This document shows positions 1 to 13,770 of a DNA stretch of 64,000 bases, in pieces. Source of the DNA: Stichopus chloronotus. Its lineage: Eukaryota; Echinodermata; Holothuroidea; Aspidochirotida; Stichopodidae. The notes beneath the pieces are model-generated. The model worked only from the letters and a program-made list of their open reading frames with translations, was not told the DNA's origin and searched no databases. The stretch covers positions 13,285,415-13,349,414 of the forward strand of contig CM037840.1 of NCBI GenBank assembly GCA_021234535.1, read 5' to 3'. The first letter of the stretch is position 1; each line of letters begins with the position of its first letter. The translations under genes were made by a program, and so were the position numbers.

Positions 1-3000
1 GAACTGCGGACTGCAGGTACCCAGCTCCAAACATTGGACCGGGTGTAACCACTATGCGAAATTATGGGCTATTTATGGTGTGGAAGGTTCATTGGGGCTT
101 GAAACTACTAGTGTATGAACTTGTACCCAACTTCCATACTGAGTCCTGTTTATCTAGGTGCACATTGTACTGTACCTCTTGGTGTGACGACAGTATGCAG
201 TAACTCCACTGTCACCTCCAGGCAGTAAAAGGCTGTATAATTTATCTCATTTGAATTAATATCATCCAATCACTTGAGGGAAGTGTGTAGGCCTATCTGA
301 TAGGCTACATGGAATCTACCCTCACAGTCATGAGAAATAGTGTTAGAACAGTGCCCCTGAAATTATTTACACTCGTCACGTGTGGCAAACTTTGACAGTT
401 AAGGTGAACACTACCAGTCCGTACTCCATCCAGTTTTCGCTTAGTACTGTGAACCAGGTTACCACATCCTCTCAGTGTGGCTTTTCGTGAGATAACGTTT
501 TTCTGTGCATCTTTCTAAATCCACACGATAAAGCCATCATGAGAAGAAAACTGATTATCAGGGGAAGGCTATGTGAGAAACTACTACATTTCAAATCATA
601 CATATTGTGACATACAACTTTCAACAAAACTTTATGCAAATATGGAAATTTGTCGAAAAATGTTTTCTCTCTTCGAGCAAATAAAGGGGACCTGAACATC
701 AGCTGCCAGGTGTAACTGTAACATTGCCAACTCCATATGCACAAGTGACTTCGATGACATTTAAACTCATAAATACGCAAATGCACATGAATGCAAATTT
801 CACAGTTTGCATTTGGCTTCATCTTTACACGAAAGCACAACAATAAGACAATGGGGGGATGAACGGTCCTGCTTTTACCCAAGTGGCAGTTTTGATTGAC
901 ATACTGTAAAACATGAGGAGACTTCTAGTGTACAATCTATACAATTGACTGAAAGACTTCCAAATTGTCATTCTAGGACACATTAGGTGCATGTTTGTCC
1001 TTGGAAAATTCTAGCCACCTATACAATCAATTCACACCATTAACAGTGTAATGACACAAACTTAGGCATTTTGCGGGATTTGGTGTTTACACAGCTTAAC
1101 CAGGTACCCACCAAACGCTTATTAGCCAGTTCCAAAATCAAGTTTTTAGGGGTTTTTTGTAAGCTTTTTTAAACGTTTTGTCTCTAAATTAATTAAATTA
1201 CCTTGTTCCTTCAAAAAGCCAAGTACAACTCTTCCTTAGGTCAATATCCAATGTTTAACATCTGTCACATCTGAAGATGATACGGTAAAATGAACCGAAA
1301 AGGTGGGTTGTATTGCACTAGAACTAAAGATAACTCCACACCGAATATGAGGTAAGGTGCGGGCAAAATGCCGATTTTATTGATAGGTCAAGATTACATT
1401 TTTGTACGGCACCCAAAAGGTACAAGTCAGAAATTACCTGGTTCCAATTCTAGAAACCAATGAAAACAATAGTTTTAGCTGTGTAGTCACATCATTTACT
1501 TAAATTCCACCAGTTCTTTTCTTTAGCATCATGTGTTAGCATCATGTGTCCTATTTGTGTAAAATTGAATGAAATTTCTAGATTTCCTAAAACAAGGAAT
1601 GGGTTTATGGGATTGAAATGCTCACTTCAAACCATGCATCAAGCATTAGATACAGTCCACTGCCAGTCAGCACCAAATGGTCGTACCAGGACAGAAAAGA
1701 GCCAACCATCCCTGGCTCAAAGACTGACATTTCTGACCAGTGATCAGCAATAATTTTCAAAAGCACTCATAAAACGGCCATTATTGATGGTAGTCGGAAA
1801 GTGTTCCCAAGCAGAGAGAGATTTTCCTACAATTTGAAGCAGATATCTCAACAGTCAGATGCACCTCACAAGACTGAGAGGGCACCATTTTCTTCTTTCT
1901 TCAAGGGATGGGGGGTGGAATCAAAAGTTGCCTTGCACACTCAGTGCGACCGATGGTGGCGCTACATCTAAAATGGTATGTCCGGCCAGTGATCAGTCTG
2001 ATCAAGGCAGTTCCCTGCATACACCATGCCAAACATGGCATGATCTTTTCACTAGATATACATCCCTTCCCCTCACCTTTCTCCCTCTTCTAAGGGAAGT
2101 TCAGCATGTACTGACACATAATAACACCCATCTAACACCCATCTAACTAACACCCATCAGCCAAAATGTAGCTTGGGGCTGATGAGTGACTGCCTTTAAG
2201 CAACTATTATCTGGTTGACCAACGGACAACTAACATGCATTTACAGTCCTCTGTCAAAGTGAAATTGCCCTACCAAAAACTCAGGTCCGATAATAAGGTT
2301 GCTCCATGGACACTTGCATGGTAGCATTCATAGAGCAAAATTCATGGACATATTTCATTATTGTTTCAGCTATATACATTCCAGATAAACTATGCAATTG
2401 GTTAAGTCTCATTAAAAATTGAGTTGTCTGAAACACCACATGGCATCACAGAATTTGACTGCTCATTAAAAGTTGTCATTGAAAGGATGCATGGACTGCT
2501 AAGGTAACTTCTTCACTGGATGTGGTTAACCTTCTCATTTTTAGTCCCATCATTCACAGCAAAGCTATTATTGAGTTCATTGCTCAAAACAACAGACAGA
2601 CCATATTTGTGAAGCTGCACAAACCTTGAAACCTGCCATTGGTTCTTTGGGGTCCTACATTAACAAACAACTTGCCAACACCTATATATACATTCGTGTA
2701 CAAACAAAGCAAACGATCACTGACCTTGTGTCGGCGGCCCCTTGCCTACGTAGGTGCTAAAGAGTCATACATGTAGTGCAGTTCTGTTTGCACCATTGCT
2801 TTACGTACAAGTGGGACGCACGTAAGTCACACAGCTAGCTGATCAACAACTCCCGACATGCAATTCACATAGAAACTACGTGAACACCACAATGGCAAAA
2901 TGCAATTTTATTGATCGCCACCAACGCGCCCCAAAACGAAGTTGCTCAAAGGCCAAAGGTGTCCCACTGCAAACTCACCTAATTTGTTTCAAGATTAGAG

Positions 3001-4760
3001 CAAATTTTGTGAAATTCAAAATGGCTCTTTTAGGCTACCATACAGCCCTTAACTGTGTGTTCAGTTTTTTATTTGTAATGAACACGCAATCATGTATTGT
3101 TATTTTTTTGGTTATTTGCCTATTTCTAGCATAATCATATGGTCATTCCTTTGTTATTCATATCAGGTTATGCCATACTTTGTAGAAAAAGTGAGCTGTC
3201 AGAGCCCTAATCCCCAATCAAAGTCAGTGTTCTATTTTTCCACAAAATGGAAACTTGCCACTTTTAAGCATACTCTGATGGAGCACATCCAAAGGCTGTA
3301 CGAAAGGGAAGGTAAGGAGATTGTATGGCAATGCCAAAAACACGGCACTGAGAGCCAAAACCTAGTGATACTGTAGGCATCGTAAGTTCACAACTAATCT
3401 GTTTTAATAAAAATTGGTTTGAGTCATTGCTCATGTTAGTGCGCCCGAGGTGAAGACAAGTCGCGTGAAGCGAGAATGGCAACACAGCATTCACTGCTTG
3501 ATATTGCTGGGGACCACAAAGGCCACACTTGGAACAAAGAATATTGGCCTACTTGTGCAGGCCTATTTCCAATGGTAAGCATTCTCTGACCAGCAGTAAC
3601 ACTCATCACAGCTCGACAACTTCATTCATTATCATGTTACGTAACAAAATACACATAATGGGTGGTAGCACATCACTACATGTACAGCCACTGTTGTGTC
3701 AAAAATAATCTTTATGTTACCACCAATCATTGTCACTCAATGTACAAAGAGGCATAACAAATCTCCTCATGAAATCTAACAAGGCATTAATATTACCCTT
3801 AGGAAGTATGTAAATTGTGTTCATCCTATCCTCCCAGGCATAATCCTAGGTCTAGGTATACATGCAGAAACAGTTGAAGGACGTGGATTTACCCATAACC
3901 TAAAGTCATTACTGGCATTAAGGTTTTCACTTCAAACGTGAAGCCTAAGTGAAAAATGCCAAAAGTGTAGCCCCATCCTTTGTACAACTACAACCTACAG
4001 GAAGAGTGCCAATTATAATGAAGCCCATTTGGCATCGAAAATCCCACAAAATCTTAAGTTACACACTTATACAATTGACATAGTAGGCCAAAGCACATTG
4101 CCAGCAGTGTTTTGCTTCGCCCTAATGCTACCTGCATGGCTGCAAGTCTAACCAGGTAGGCTACTGCTGGTCGAGGATAAACAAAGCAATTGGATGAGAA
4201 CTGAGATTTACTACAAAATTGTGGATGAAAAACGATTTTTCACAGCTGAAACAATAATATAACTTATCCGGATGTGGGTAGGTTAGACTTAATATCAGTT
4301 TATTTCCGATAGGGCTGCCATTACAACGAACACTCTCTCCTCACGTAGGCCCTAACCGTAACATGGGCACAAAACGACGAGCAGGCTTAGGGTAACGTTT
4401 CAATTTGGCACACAACAGTTCTTTGTTTGCGACTGCGGCCTTCATGTTATGATCGGTATACTCTACTCGAATAATACACAGCTTTCACGTAATCTGACTG
4501 CGACATTTTCAAAGAAAAATGAAGGATTTAACAGCCAGAGATAAACCGACGACCGTCGTTAATTTATAACGTCTGCTGTGACGCATAGCGTCTCGACATT
4601 GGTCGACTGTAGGCTGCAGACACGTACAAATTCGTTCTTAAAAATTCATGTGCAATGACGTTTCATAGGCCAAAACTATCAACATACTGTGCGGTAAGTC
4701 ATAAAGAAACTATCGATGAACTTGGCGACTAAAAATCTGAACAAACTTAGAGAAAATTTA
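1..4760 (-). other. CpG-poor, intron-like DNA of a probable left-hand gene
   Basis: No recognisable protein apart from the weak plus-strand candidate at 3167-3311. CpG is sparse up to about 4.3 kb and then rises sharply, like the contrast between the Vac8-like gene body and the intergenic middle. With the minus-strand donor at 4771 I read this as intron 1 of a minus-strand gene whose further exons lie off the left edge. This is inference. Confidence 0.4.
3167..3311 (+). CDS. candidate plus-strand exon, unrecognised
   Basis: Acceptor TTATTCATATCAG and donor GGGAAG|GTAAGG bound 145 bases. The frame enters in phase 0 and reads VMPYFVEKVSCQSPNPQSKS, VFYFSTKWKLATFKHTLMEH and IQRLYERE. It is stop-free and protein-like but matches no family I know. 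It lies in what I interpret as the first intron of a minus-strand gene, so it may be a transposon relic or a chance frame. Confidence 0.22.
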
Positions 4761-4771
4761 AGGAAACTTAC

Positions 4772-4930
4772 GAGTCGACACACGCCGGCTACCGCGCCGA
4801 AACTGAACGCCAATGTAAAAGAGTGAATATGGCGAAATCAATGATTTGCATACGAGAACCCACAATGCATTTCGGCCCTGCCAACCCGCCCGGCAAAGAG
4901 CGACGTTACAATAACACAGGGAAAAGGTCG
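4772..4930 (-). promoter_or_regulatory. probable promoter and non-coding first exon
   Basis: A CpG-rich block read on the minus strand. It contains GCATTGTGGG (the core of the ZNF143/Staf-type motif), the octamer ATGCAAAT, a GCCATATT YY1-like site and an inverted CCAAT box, then GTCGACTC|GTAAGT, a strong 5' splice site at 4771-4770. No ATG-initiated frame crosses the donor convincingly, so the exon would be 5' UTR. The start point was not determined. Confidence 0.4.
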
Positions 4931-7900
4931 CCGCTTGAATGTTTTAATAATGGGAACAAAACTCTCGAGAACTTCACATAATCCAACGATTTATAGTTTC
5001 TACGACAGATGTTTGGAGTTTCAAATTGAATATGATCTTTTTACGTTTCAGAGAAAAGGAAAACTTTGCAATTGATGGAAAATCATAGAGCGGATCGTTT
5101 GAAAAGATTCGTTATCGGCTCGAGGGTAGATTATAGGACGCGCCCGACGGGGTGACGATCGAGATGACACATGGAGGGAGTAATCTTTCACGACCACAAA
5201 ATACGTTTGTGGAGGTGACAGAGATTTCCATAAAGAGAAAAAAATCAAGCGGTTGATCTGGAAAAGAACGAGACGGAATTTGTAACGACTCATATTTAGT
5301 GATTCGACCAGCCATGATATCGCAGGCGGGTCTCACGTCAAGCAGTTGTGCCAAACATTGCGGGCAACAGACATATGAACTAACCGTGGTCGAAATAGTG
5401 AAGCGCGCGCGACAAAACAGGCATATTAAGAATCCGCTATCCTATATTCGATCGATATGGAATAACAATTTCAGTGTACCGTTCAACAACAGTGATATTG
5501 TGGTCACATCTGTTTCAAGAAGATTTAAACAGTTTTAATGAAGCTGCTTATCAATCTTTTATCGAAGTCTGAGCTTTACAAAGTGTCCAAGTAATCTCGT
5601 GGCGTGATAGAAAAGGTCACCACGGGTATTTGATACGGGTCAAGTGCAGCAAGAAGGAGATTTTAGAACACTCTAGCTTTTGTGCTAAAATCTTTCCAGT
5701 TACAACAAAAGGTGCCAAAAAATGGTGAACAAATATCAAGTTTGATACACATTTTGCCCACAACACATATTCATTATAAGTTGTGCTTTTCCGTTCTTCA
5801 AGGAAGAAGTGACGTCATATCAAGTTAGAATTACATTTTTTTTTAAGGTTTTACAAGGGAAATTTAATTCTTCCGCTCGACAGATTTGCTTCTACCAGTG
5901 TCCGACCGTCAATGCGGCGTGCTTGCGTGTTGTTTTACACCTCGGTATGAAGAGCTAGTCATATGACGTAAGTAATTTGTCTTCGCCGCAATCACGTGCG
6001 CGTCGCGACGAACGGTACGTTTACGCAGCCGCCACACGGTCATAGGAAAACGATCCACTTTTCAGCTTATACCGCCTGTTCCATTAACATCACACTTAAC
6101 GGACCTTACAGACGTACAGACGCTGCATAGCCAACAACTCCATACCTACGTGCCTTGCGAGTAAAAATCCGCCTTCAATATTGAAACCAGGAAGTCAGAA
6201 TTGTAACGCTCAAATTGACCAGACAATGACGTCACCGAGAGCTGATCCATTTTATCGAGCACATCGCTGAGCAGGTTTTGTCACCGACGAAGCTTTATGC
6301 TGAAGCTCGAACGGTGCGTTTATCAGGAGCGGTAAATTATATATCTGGCAAAATAAAAAAAAAGAAGACGAAAAAAGAAGACGAAAGAGAATGAGGCGGA
6401 TTTACCATTTTAATCAAGGGGGAAATATTCCCATTAAATTTGTGTCTGCATGGCAAGCGTGGTCAGGCTGTGGAAATACTTGATTTATTCGGTCAATATT
6501 GTTATCGGCTAATCATGATTGAAGGACTTCACTTGTGGGAGAAGATCACAAAACGGGGTGATCCTCCCCACCCCATTCTTCGGCATACCGATGTTTTAAA
6601 CATATAATGAAGAAAAGAAATGAAAGTAAAATCAGGTTTAAAACACAAATTTTGACAGGGGATCATCTTCTCCATGTGGGGTGTGAGAGGGGCACGATGT
6701 AATGACGTCAGTTTATAACTTATTTTCCGCGTACAAATTGTCTTATTTTCAGGGGGGGGGGGACTTCGGTCCATCACTCCCTAGGGACCCTCACGCGTGC
6801 AGTGTACCTGGGCTCCACCCGATAATAAAAGTTTTCCGCGCTCACAGTGCACAGTGAGGTGCACTTCGTTCTCTCCTCCTTATAGCAATTGCTGAATAAA
6901 CAATAGGCAGATACGGCCCAAAACAAAAACGGTGATATTTAACATTACCTGCTTTTATCGTAACTTGATTTTCTCTCTCGCTTTTTTATGTAGTAAATGT
7001 ACCACATTTCAGTGCCTGGAAAACAAAGGCTTTTAATCTATCTTCAGGTTTCCTATCAGAGGCCAATCGCGTAAAGAATATTCCATACATCATTTCCTAG
7101 TGACTTGCACGCCGCATATCACTATAACTGCAAAACAGGTTGCGCTCAGTGCCTTAGAAATTCGAAGTAGGAATAATGTGTATGTTTATTTGAATAATAT
7201 ATTCATTGTTTATTCATTTTCATACACTTTTTAACAATATAAAGCAGCCTTTTGTCTTGTGTTTGTGTACATGCAAAGTAAGTACGTCGGCCTACACTTA
7301 TACTCGAATTACTGTGCACCGTATATTGTTCGATTTCATACACGAATAAAGTGTGTCGGGTATATGGAATCTCATTTTTATTTATTAGAACCATATACGG
7401 ATACTCATAGTCTTCCAGTTACTTGGGATACCAGACGGGAAGTTGGATGAAGGGTGTAGGCTATATGATGCTGATACGTGCATGGTTATTGCAGCAAAGG
7501 GTTGACCTTTTCTCTTTCTTCTTTTAATTTTTCTTCCTGGAGGGATAAACGTATCACGAGGAAAGGCCCAAAGGCCGTAGCCTATGTGCAGTCACATCAT
7601 GAGAAAAATTTCGTCAAGTAAACCGTTACACAAAATTTAATTCTTTTACTTTAGGAGGGAGAGATAAGAGGACGTCATATAGTTATATTAATAAATAGCA
7701 CATAACAATAATTTGTGTATGTATAGCCTCTGTGTTGTTACAGTCACACAAGGATTTAAAATAAGGATGTGAATTTACGAAATTCTGCTCCTGACCGAAT
7801 CCTAGGCCCAAGTGAAGCCACTCGGCTAGACAAGTAGTATGAACACAAACTCTTCGCCAGGAGGTCCACACAAAGAAACTGAAGCGGAGCCAGAGTCATG

Positions 7901-8553
7901 AGAAATTCGGGGTCATCATTTAAGTCACAGAGTCGCTTCTTTTTCAGTTCTGACAATGGAAGGAATTCTTAAAATTTTGAAAAATCTGGGAGCCGTTGTC
8001 TTTTTACCCCGTTAGTAGTATTTAAATATGTGTTAAATGTATAAAACCACTTGGGTCTTAAAGTGGTCATGCTAGTTCGACCTTTGCAGCAGGCCAACAT
8101 ATAAATATGAAAGTTACTGGCGTGTACCTTAAGTAAAAAAGTAAAAATACAAATATACGTCACAAAGCTTAAAAATGAATTAAATGGTCCAAATGCAATC
8201 TTCACTGGGCCTTTTGCTGGGCTGGGATATAAAATGTTGAAGTTTATTCACTCAATTTCAAATGGTAGATTACGCAATCATTTGTGATGTCTTTTTTGTA
8301 CTACAAATTGCTTTCTGTTTCTTTGTATATATATGTGTGTGTATATATATGTATGTGTGTGTGTATGTTTTATGAAAGCCAATGCACCTTTTACAAGAAA
8401 TGTGATCACTGTCTTACCGTTATGGTCAGACTTGACCATACAAGTTATCTCCTCACAACATGCTATGCAAGAACACAGTAACCTTTAAAAGGTTACGTAA
8501 ACAATACAATTTCAAAAAGGAAACAAAAGCCGCTCATGTGAGTTGTACGAGAA
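4931..8553. other. intergenic DNA, no gene seen
   Basis: CpG-rich up to about 6.3 kb, then ordinary AT-rich sequence. It has a short A-rich tandem near 6353-6390 (AGAAGACGAAAA type), an 11-base G run near 6752, and a mixed TA/TG microsatellite at 8325-8367. Open frames are short and not protein-like. Confidence 0.5.
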
Positions 8554-8928
8554 TTAAAGGGGCTCATTGAGTTGATATCAGTAAAGATTGCGGTGATTTT
8601 GAAGTATACAAACACACGACAATACTCACAATTAGCATAATTAATCAAGTTTCACATCCAATAGTTATATGAAAACTGTCAATTTTTTCAAATTTTTGAC
8701 CGTTACTTGCTCTGATTGTGTGCATGTGAATGTACTGATGTGAAAATGTCTGTCACAAAGTCTAAAAAACCAAATTTAATCGTTGGTCACTCACTCATTA
8801 ATGTTCCAACGTATGTAAAACTTTGGAATCCTTTTAGTTTGACTGTTTGTCATTAGTATGTGAAGGAAACGTGACCAGTTTAGAAAAACTGAGTGAATTT
8901 CACAAAACAACTCAATGAGCCTCTTTAA
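8554..8928. mobile_element. MITE family A, full-length copy with TTAA ends
   Basis: 375 bp bounded by TTAA. The ends form 21-bp inverted repeats with one mismatch: left begins TTAAAGGGGCTCATTGAG, and the right end read on the minus strand begins TTAAAGAGGCTCATTGAG. There is no coding capacity. A diverged relative lies at 51530-51803. TTAA target sites and a short non-coding body suggest a piggyBac-type non-autonomous element, but the superfamily is not proven. Confidence 0.8.
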
Positions 8929-10301
8929 GGACGTCACAAAATATTACACAATCTACTATTTGAAATTGGTTGAATATCTATCAACCTTTGTACATCCCAG
9001 CAATAGAATAAACTATGAAGATGGGAGTTGGATGAATGGCATTTATTTTTTCCAACATCTAAACATGAATATAAAATGATATACTTTCTTGTAAGAGTTG
9101 AATTAGGTCCACTTTAATTCGATTAGAGTACAAAAGGTTAGAACAGTGCATGGCAAAATAATTGCTGCAACCCCGCCCAAGAAAATATAAAACAAACAAG
9201 GGGACATTTACATAGGCCTATATGTGATAATACCGTGAACTGACACCGGATGAGTGATGTACCGATACATCAGTTTGGCATCCACATCAGCGGAGCTTTG
9301 TTTACATGCGAACTCAACCCCTTCCCCCACCTTGATTTCTTCCGGCATTTGACCTGTGACGTCATCATTTGTACGACGTATTTATGCACCATCGTTTTTC
9401 CATTACGCAATGGTGATATTGCACAAAGAAAGCGTTTGTTATTGCAAGTTACATTGATTACTTATGAACTTTCTTCTTTTCTTTTTTTTCCCCTGTTTTT
9501 ATCTCCTTTCCTTTCCTTTTGTATAGGCGTAAGCGAATTGGTCGTTGCGATCAGGGTTTACGTGACATAGAAATATAAACAGCTCTGACGGAAGAAAGAA
9601 GGTAGGTGAAGCAGAACAATGTATACGAAATCGTCCTGTGCCACGTTAATAATGTAATCAATTTGCAATTGATACTGAAGTAAAAGACGTGAGAAAAATG
9701 AATCTGCAGCTCTTGTATAAACCAATAAGTTCCTCTGTGAATTTTGTCGTATTTGGCAGAGGTTTGACTGCTTACGGTGCTTAAATCGATGTACACAAAG
9801 ATAGAACTTTACGTCGGCAAGCCTGCCTCAAAGAATAGGTCTTTCACCTATTCATTAAATGGCGATGATTTAATAGATGCGGCCGTGTGTGTTGTTACGT
9901 GAATATGTGTAATCCTCTGTGAATTTAGAGATTTTATTGAGATTATTTATTAAATTTATTAACCAATCAGTGCCCACTATACTAAGAACATGAGATTCCC
10001 TTATGTAAAACGATATATGCCTAGCTATACATTACGTAAATCTAGAAAGCAAATTCTTATTATATTAGCGTCTTGTTTCCTTTTTCTTTTGCATCAATTG
10101 TAACGAATTACTCCATGTTACTCTGGTGTGTTTATGTCGTAGGATAAAACCGAAACAAAAACTACTGCCCTTGTATAGTACTCACCCTACCACTGGCGAC
10201 TTGCGCACAACATTTGTAGATATTCTTAGTTGTCATCCCCCCCCCCCCCCACTACCACCACCAAGTTTGATGGTTGGCACCACCTCACTACTACATAATT
10301 C

Positions 10302-10864
10302 TTAAAGGACGTGTGACATGCTTCCAAAAAAGAGCTTCCTTCATGCAAACATTACAAAGTAAAACCCTCAGTAAAAATTCGTTGGAATTTTGTTTATATC
10401 TATTACCGTTTTTGAGATATGACTTTTCAAAGTTTGAAGAAAATGCAAACCAGATGACATGGAGTGTTGCACAGTTTTTCTTTTGTTAACCCTATATATT
10501 TTGCCTCTTAATTACTTAATTACTGAGTTTCACATTGGTACGTGATATCGATATTTTTGAAGGAGAAAACACATGCTTCCAAAATAAAACCCTCTGGGCA
10601 TATAAAATTCTCAAATGACCTTGAAATAAAGGTTACATAAACAAAGGATTAACATAAGACATATCCTGGGAGTCCCTCTCCTGACATCACAAATTTGCAT
10701 ATTTAGCTAATGTTTATTCATGACGCAGCTGTGAGACACTAACTTGCCTCTACATTTGTCAATTTTTGACGGATTTTGACGCAAGTTGTGACTATTTTCA
10801 ACATTTTGAATGCCTAATGCACCCAATACCTCAAAATGTCATTTTCATGTCACCAGACCTTTAA
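10302..10864. mobile_element. MITE family B, long copy with TTAA ends
   Basis: 563 bp from TTAA to TTAA. Left end TTAAAGGACGTGTGACATG; right end on the minus strand TTAAAGGTCTGGTGACATG, about 19-bp inverted repeats. The 71-codon frame at 10274-10489 is a by-product. The first 115 bases and last 25 bases recur in the short copy at 13278-13426. Confidence 0.8.
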
Positions 10865-12564
10865 CGTTTCGCCAAAGCGGATATATTGTAGCCTGACTTT
10901 AGATTCCTTACCCATGTCAATCGGGAGAAAATAGATACTCCACGAAATGTGACTGCCCCACCCACCGAACGCTGCGCACGCGTACTGATGGTTGACGGTG
11001 TTTATTTACGTCCGGTCGTTATGTACAGTGTAGACACGTATACAAATTAGGACGCACATCATGTTAAACTGCCAGGAAATAACTGTCAGTTGCAACTTGA
11101 CACTCTGGAAAAACAGTTTATTGTATTATGCGATATCACCATACTGCGTGATTACCAGATGCCTATTTTTTTATCTTTAGAGAACCCGAGTGGTTGTTAG
11201 ATTCATAACATGTTGATGTTTTAAGGCCAAGTTTCTCGGTACCCCCACCCCCACCCTACCGTCGACCCATTGTGTCCACGTGTCCTCTTGATTATCATTG
11301 GATAATACAACTCGATCATGAACGATGTCTTTGCCAGAAAATTACATAAATATTACCAAAAAAATTGGAAATTGCCAAACGGTTTTGAAAAGACATGATT
11401 TATGGGCTGATCGGCGTTACTAACATCGTATCTAGGGAGAAGACACGTATTGTTGTCATCAAGTGATTGCGGTGATGCGAAAATTACCTCGATCGAGGTT
11501 TAATTGAGGTTTAATAAATTTAAAGATATTCAAAGCAAAGATGTTACTATGCTCATTATCGTTGGCAAATTTATTTCCCTTCGTACCCGTCGACATTATG
11601 CACGAAATGGAAAAACTCGTAACGTGTCCTATCATAGTGTGATGGGGGCAATAAACTCAGCATATTTAGTGCAGATGAAATTACGGAGAATCCCTCGATA
11701 ACATGTCAAAGTTGAACACTATAGAGGTTTTGCACGTGACGTCATAATTAGCAACTGTTGTTACGCCTCCATACTGGATGACATTAGTCTTTCGTGTAAC
11801 TAGTGCCAGACATTACTGTTTCAGCAACACTGTGTGGTGGGTTTTACGATATTTTCATATTTTTCTTTAAGCTGTCAAACAGGACAGATGGTTCTTGGTT
11901 GCGTAACTGTAGGCTGTGCGAATCGGAGAGGCAAGAAGCCCGGGCTGACGTTCCACTGATTACCTGCAAATGAAGAAAGAAGCTGACGTGTTGCTAATAA
12001 GCAGTAGTATATCACCGCACGGTACTGTACGGTGCGGCGTGCACGTATGTAAGCCATGATGTAAGCACGTTGGTTTCTTTTCCATCCAACAAGGTGTTTA
12101 CATGGGGAACGTGACATTACTGCAAAAACTATGTATATTATATGAGAAGTCACCACACACAATCTCGCCTAATGAATTTGTAGTTGTGGGCTACATTGTA
12201 TTACAGTAATACATTATATCGATCGGTATCAGCATAATAATATGTATCGATCAGTTTACTGCTATTGTCTGTCGGCCATCCCTTTGTCGATTACGACTGT
12301 GGAATTATTCAATCCAATTTATTCAATGACACGTTCTTGAACTCATTTGGAAGTATACACTTAGGTAAGTACACATAAGCGGTCGAGGAGAGGGCAGGCG
12401 CATATCCCCATCCGTTCGGGCAAAAATAGCGAATGCGTTCGTACAAATGAGACAGCCAAGAGAATAAGGTATGTCCTTTGCCCGGCCATGGCTATACCCC
12501 AGCGCTGAGGATCGGAAGGTCAATTTCCTGCCATCTAATTTTTTTTTTTTATCCGAAAATTTTC

Positions 12565-12660
12565 TGGTAGTCGCCAAAATATGGCGGCGCTCCGCTTTGT
12601 CTTCACAATTCTCATCCTCAGTTCTTTTGCTTGATCAAAAAGTCGGGCAAAAATCATCCC
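12565..12660 (+). promoter_or_regulatory. YY1-like AAATATGGCGGC with a short signal-peptide-like frame
   Basis: CCAAAATATGGCGGCGC matches the YY1 motif often placed at transcription starts. Its ATG opens a 17-codon frame, MAALRFVFTILILSSFA, which looks like a secretion signal but stops at TGA. It could be a decayed or alternatively spliced first exon, or coincidence. No downstream exon is recognised. Confidence 0.2.
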
Positions 12661-13277
12661 TGCCCCCCCGACTCCTATGGAAGAAGAGCAGCAAATTTGA
12701 TCACTTCATGGCGATAGTTGCGGCGATACTTCAAGCTGAAAGACTTTGACTTTTCACTTTGCTTGAAGTGAAACAAAACTTTACGTCTTCGTGATCAAGG
12801 AGATACAGCGATGTCCTTTGCAACTGTTAGGAACTGTTTTGTCTGAAGCTCACGGACAAACTCAGCTGAAATAGACTATGAGATGTACTGGCAATAGCCT
12901 AGTCATATGCCTTTGTTCTTTGTCAGTGTTTCAGGTAGGAGAAAGTAGTGAAAAAGATCACCTGTCACAAAATTTGAAAGAGAACTACGCACTTATCTTC
13001 CAGATGCTTGAATATGAAAATTGTCTCAACATTTGTGTTGGCCCTACCAAAGTCAAACTCCCAAACAAAGCATAACAGTTAATTACCGTTGCTTGAAGTA
13101 AAACAGACCAATGGGGATGGATATGAATATTCGTGTATTCAAAAATGGGGCTGAAATAATGGGTTTTTTCTGTAGTGTTTAAGACATCTTTTCCGCATGA
13201 TTTGATTTTTACTGACAAATTTTCAGCTCATCTTCCAGGTTTAAAAGTACAGTAGTAGTAAAGCATATGAAGCCTTT

Positions 13278-13426
13278 TTAAAGGTTGTGTGACATGCTTC
13301 CAGAAAAGAGCTTCCTTCATGCAAACGTTACAAAGTAAAACCCTGAGTGAAAACCCGTTGGAATTTTGTTTGTATCTATTACCGTTTTTGAGAAAAAATG
13401 TCATTTTCATGTCACAAGACCTTTAA
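13278..13426. mobile_element. MITE family B, internally deleted copy
   Basis: 149 bp with the same TTAA-bounded ends as 10302-10864 (left TTAAAGGTTGTGTGACATG; right end on the minus strand TTAAAGGTCTTGTGACATG). It follows the long copy through GTTTTTGAGA, then jumps to the final ATGTCATTTTCATGTCA block, skipping about 414 bp. Long and short copies 3 kb apart show how the short form arose. Confidence 0.8.
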
Positions 13427-13746
13427 AGACGAGGTTACATTTCAGGCTGGAAGACCCGCAAAACTGCATAATGAAACGATGAGATCATGCATGAGCCGTA
13501 AGGCGTTTCGTGTAAACAAGTTAAAGGACAAATTTCGGTACACGGCGACAGCACGATGCATTCGTATCATAAATTTGCAAGTTTGCCATTTTCCAACAGA
13601 AACCAACGGTGGGTGTCATTTTAGATAGTCCATAACGCTTAACTTTGTAGATAGAAAGCGATGAAAAAAAAACGGTTGTGATAAAGCCAGACGTTTGAGA
13701 TGACATATCAAGCATCTGGGATTACGTCTGACTGTATTATATTCTT

Positions 13747-13770
13747 CATCAAAAACTCATGTTTTTGATG
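13747..13770. repeat. perfect 10-bp hairpin
   Basis: CATCAAAAAC, loop TCAT, GTTTTTGATG. Intergenic. Confidence 0.7.

Noticed and set aside
472..882. 136-codon minus-strand frame
   Set aside because: Cysteine/histidine-rich but with no zinc-finger spacing, no known motif and no splice signals fitting the inferred left-hand gene.
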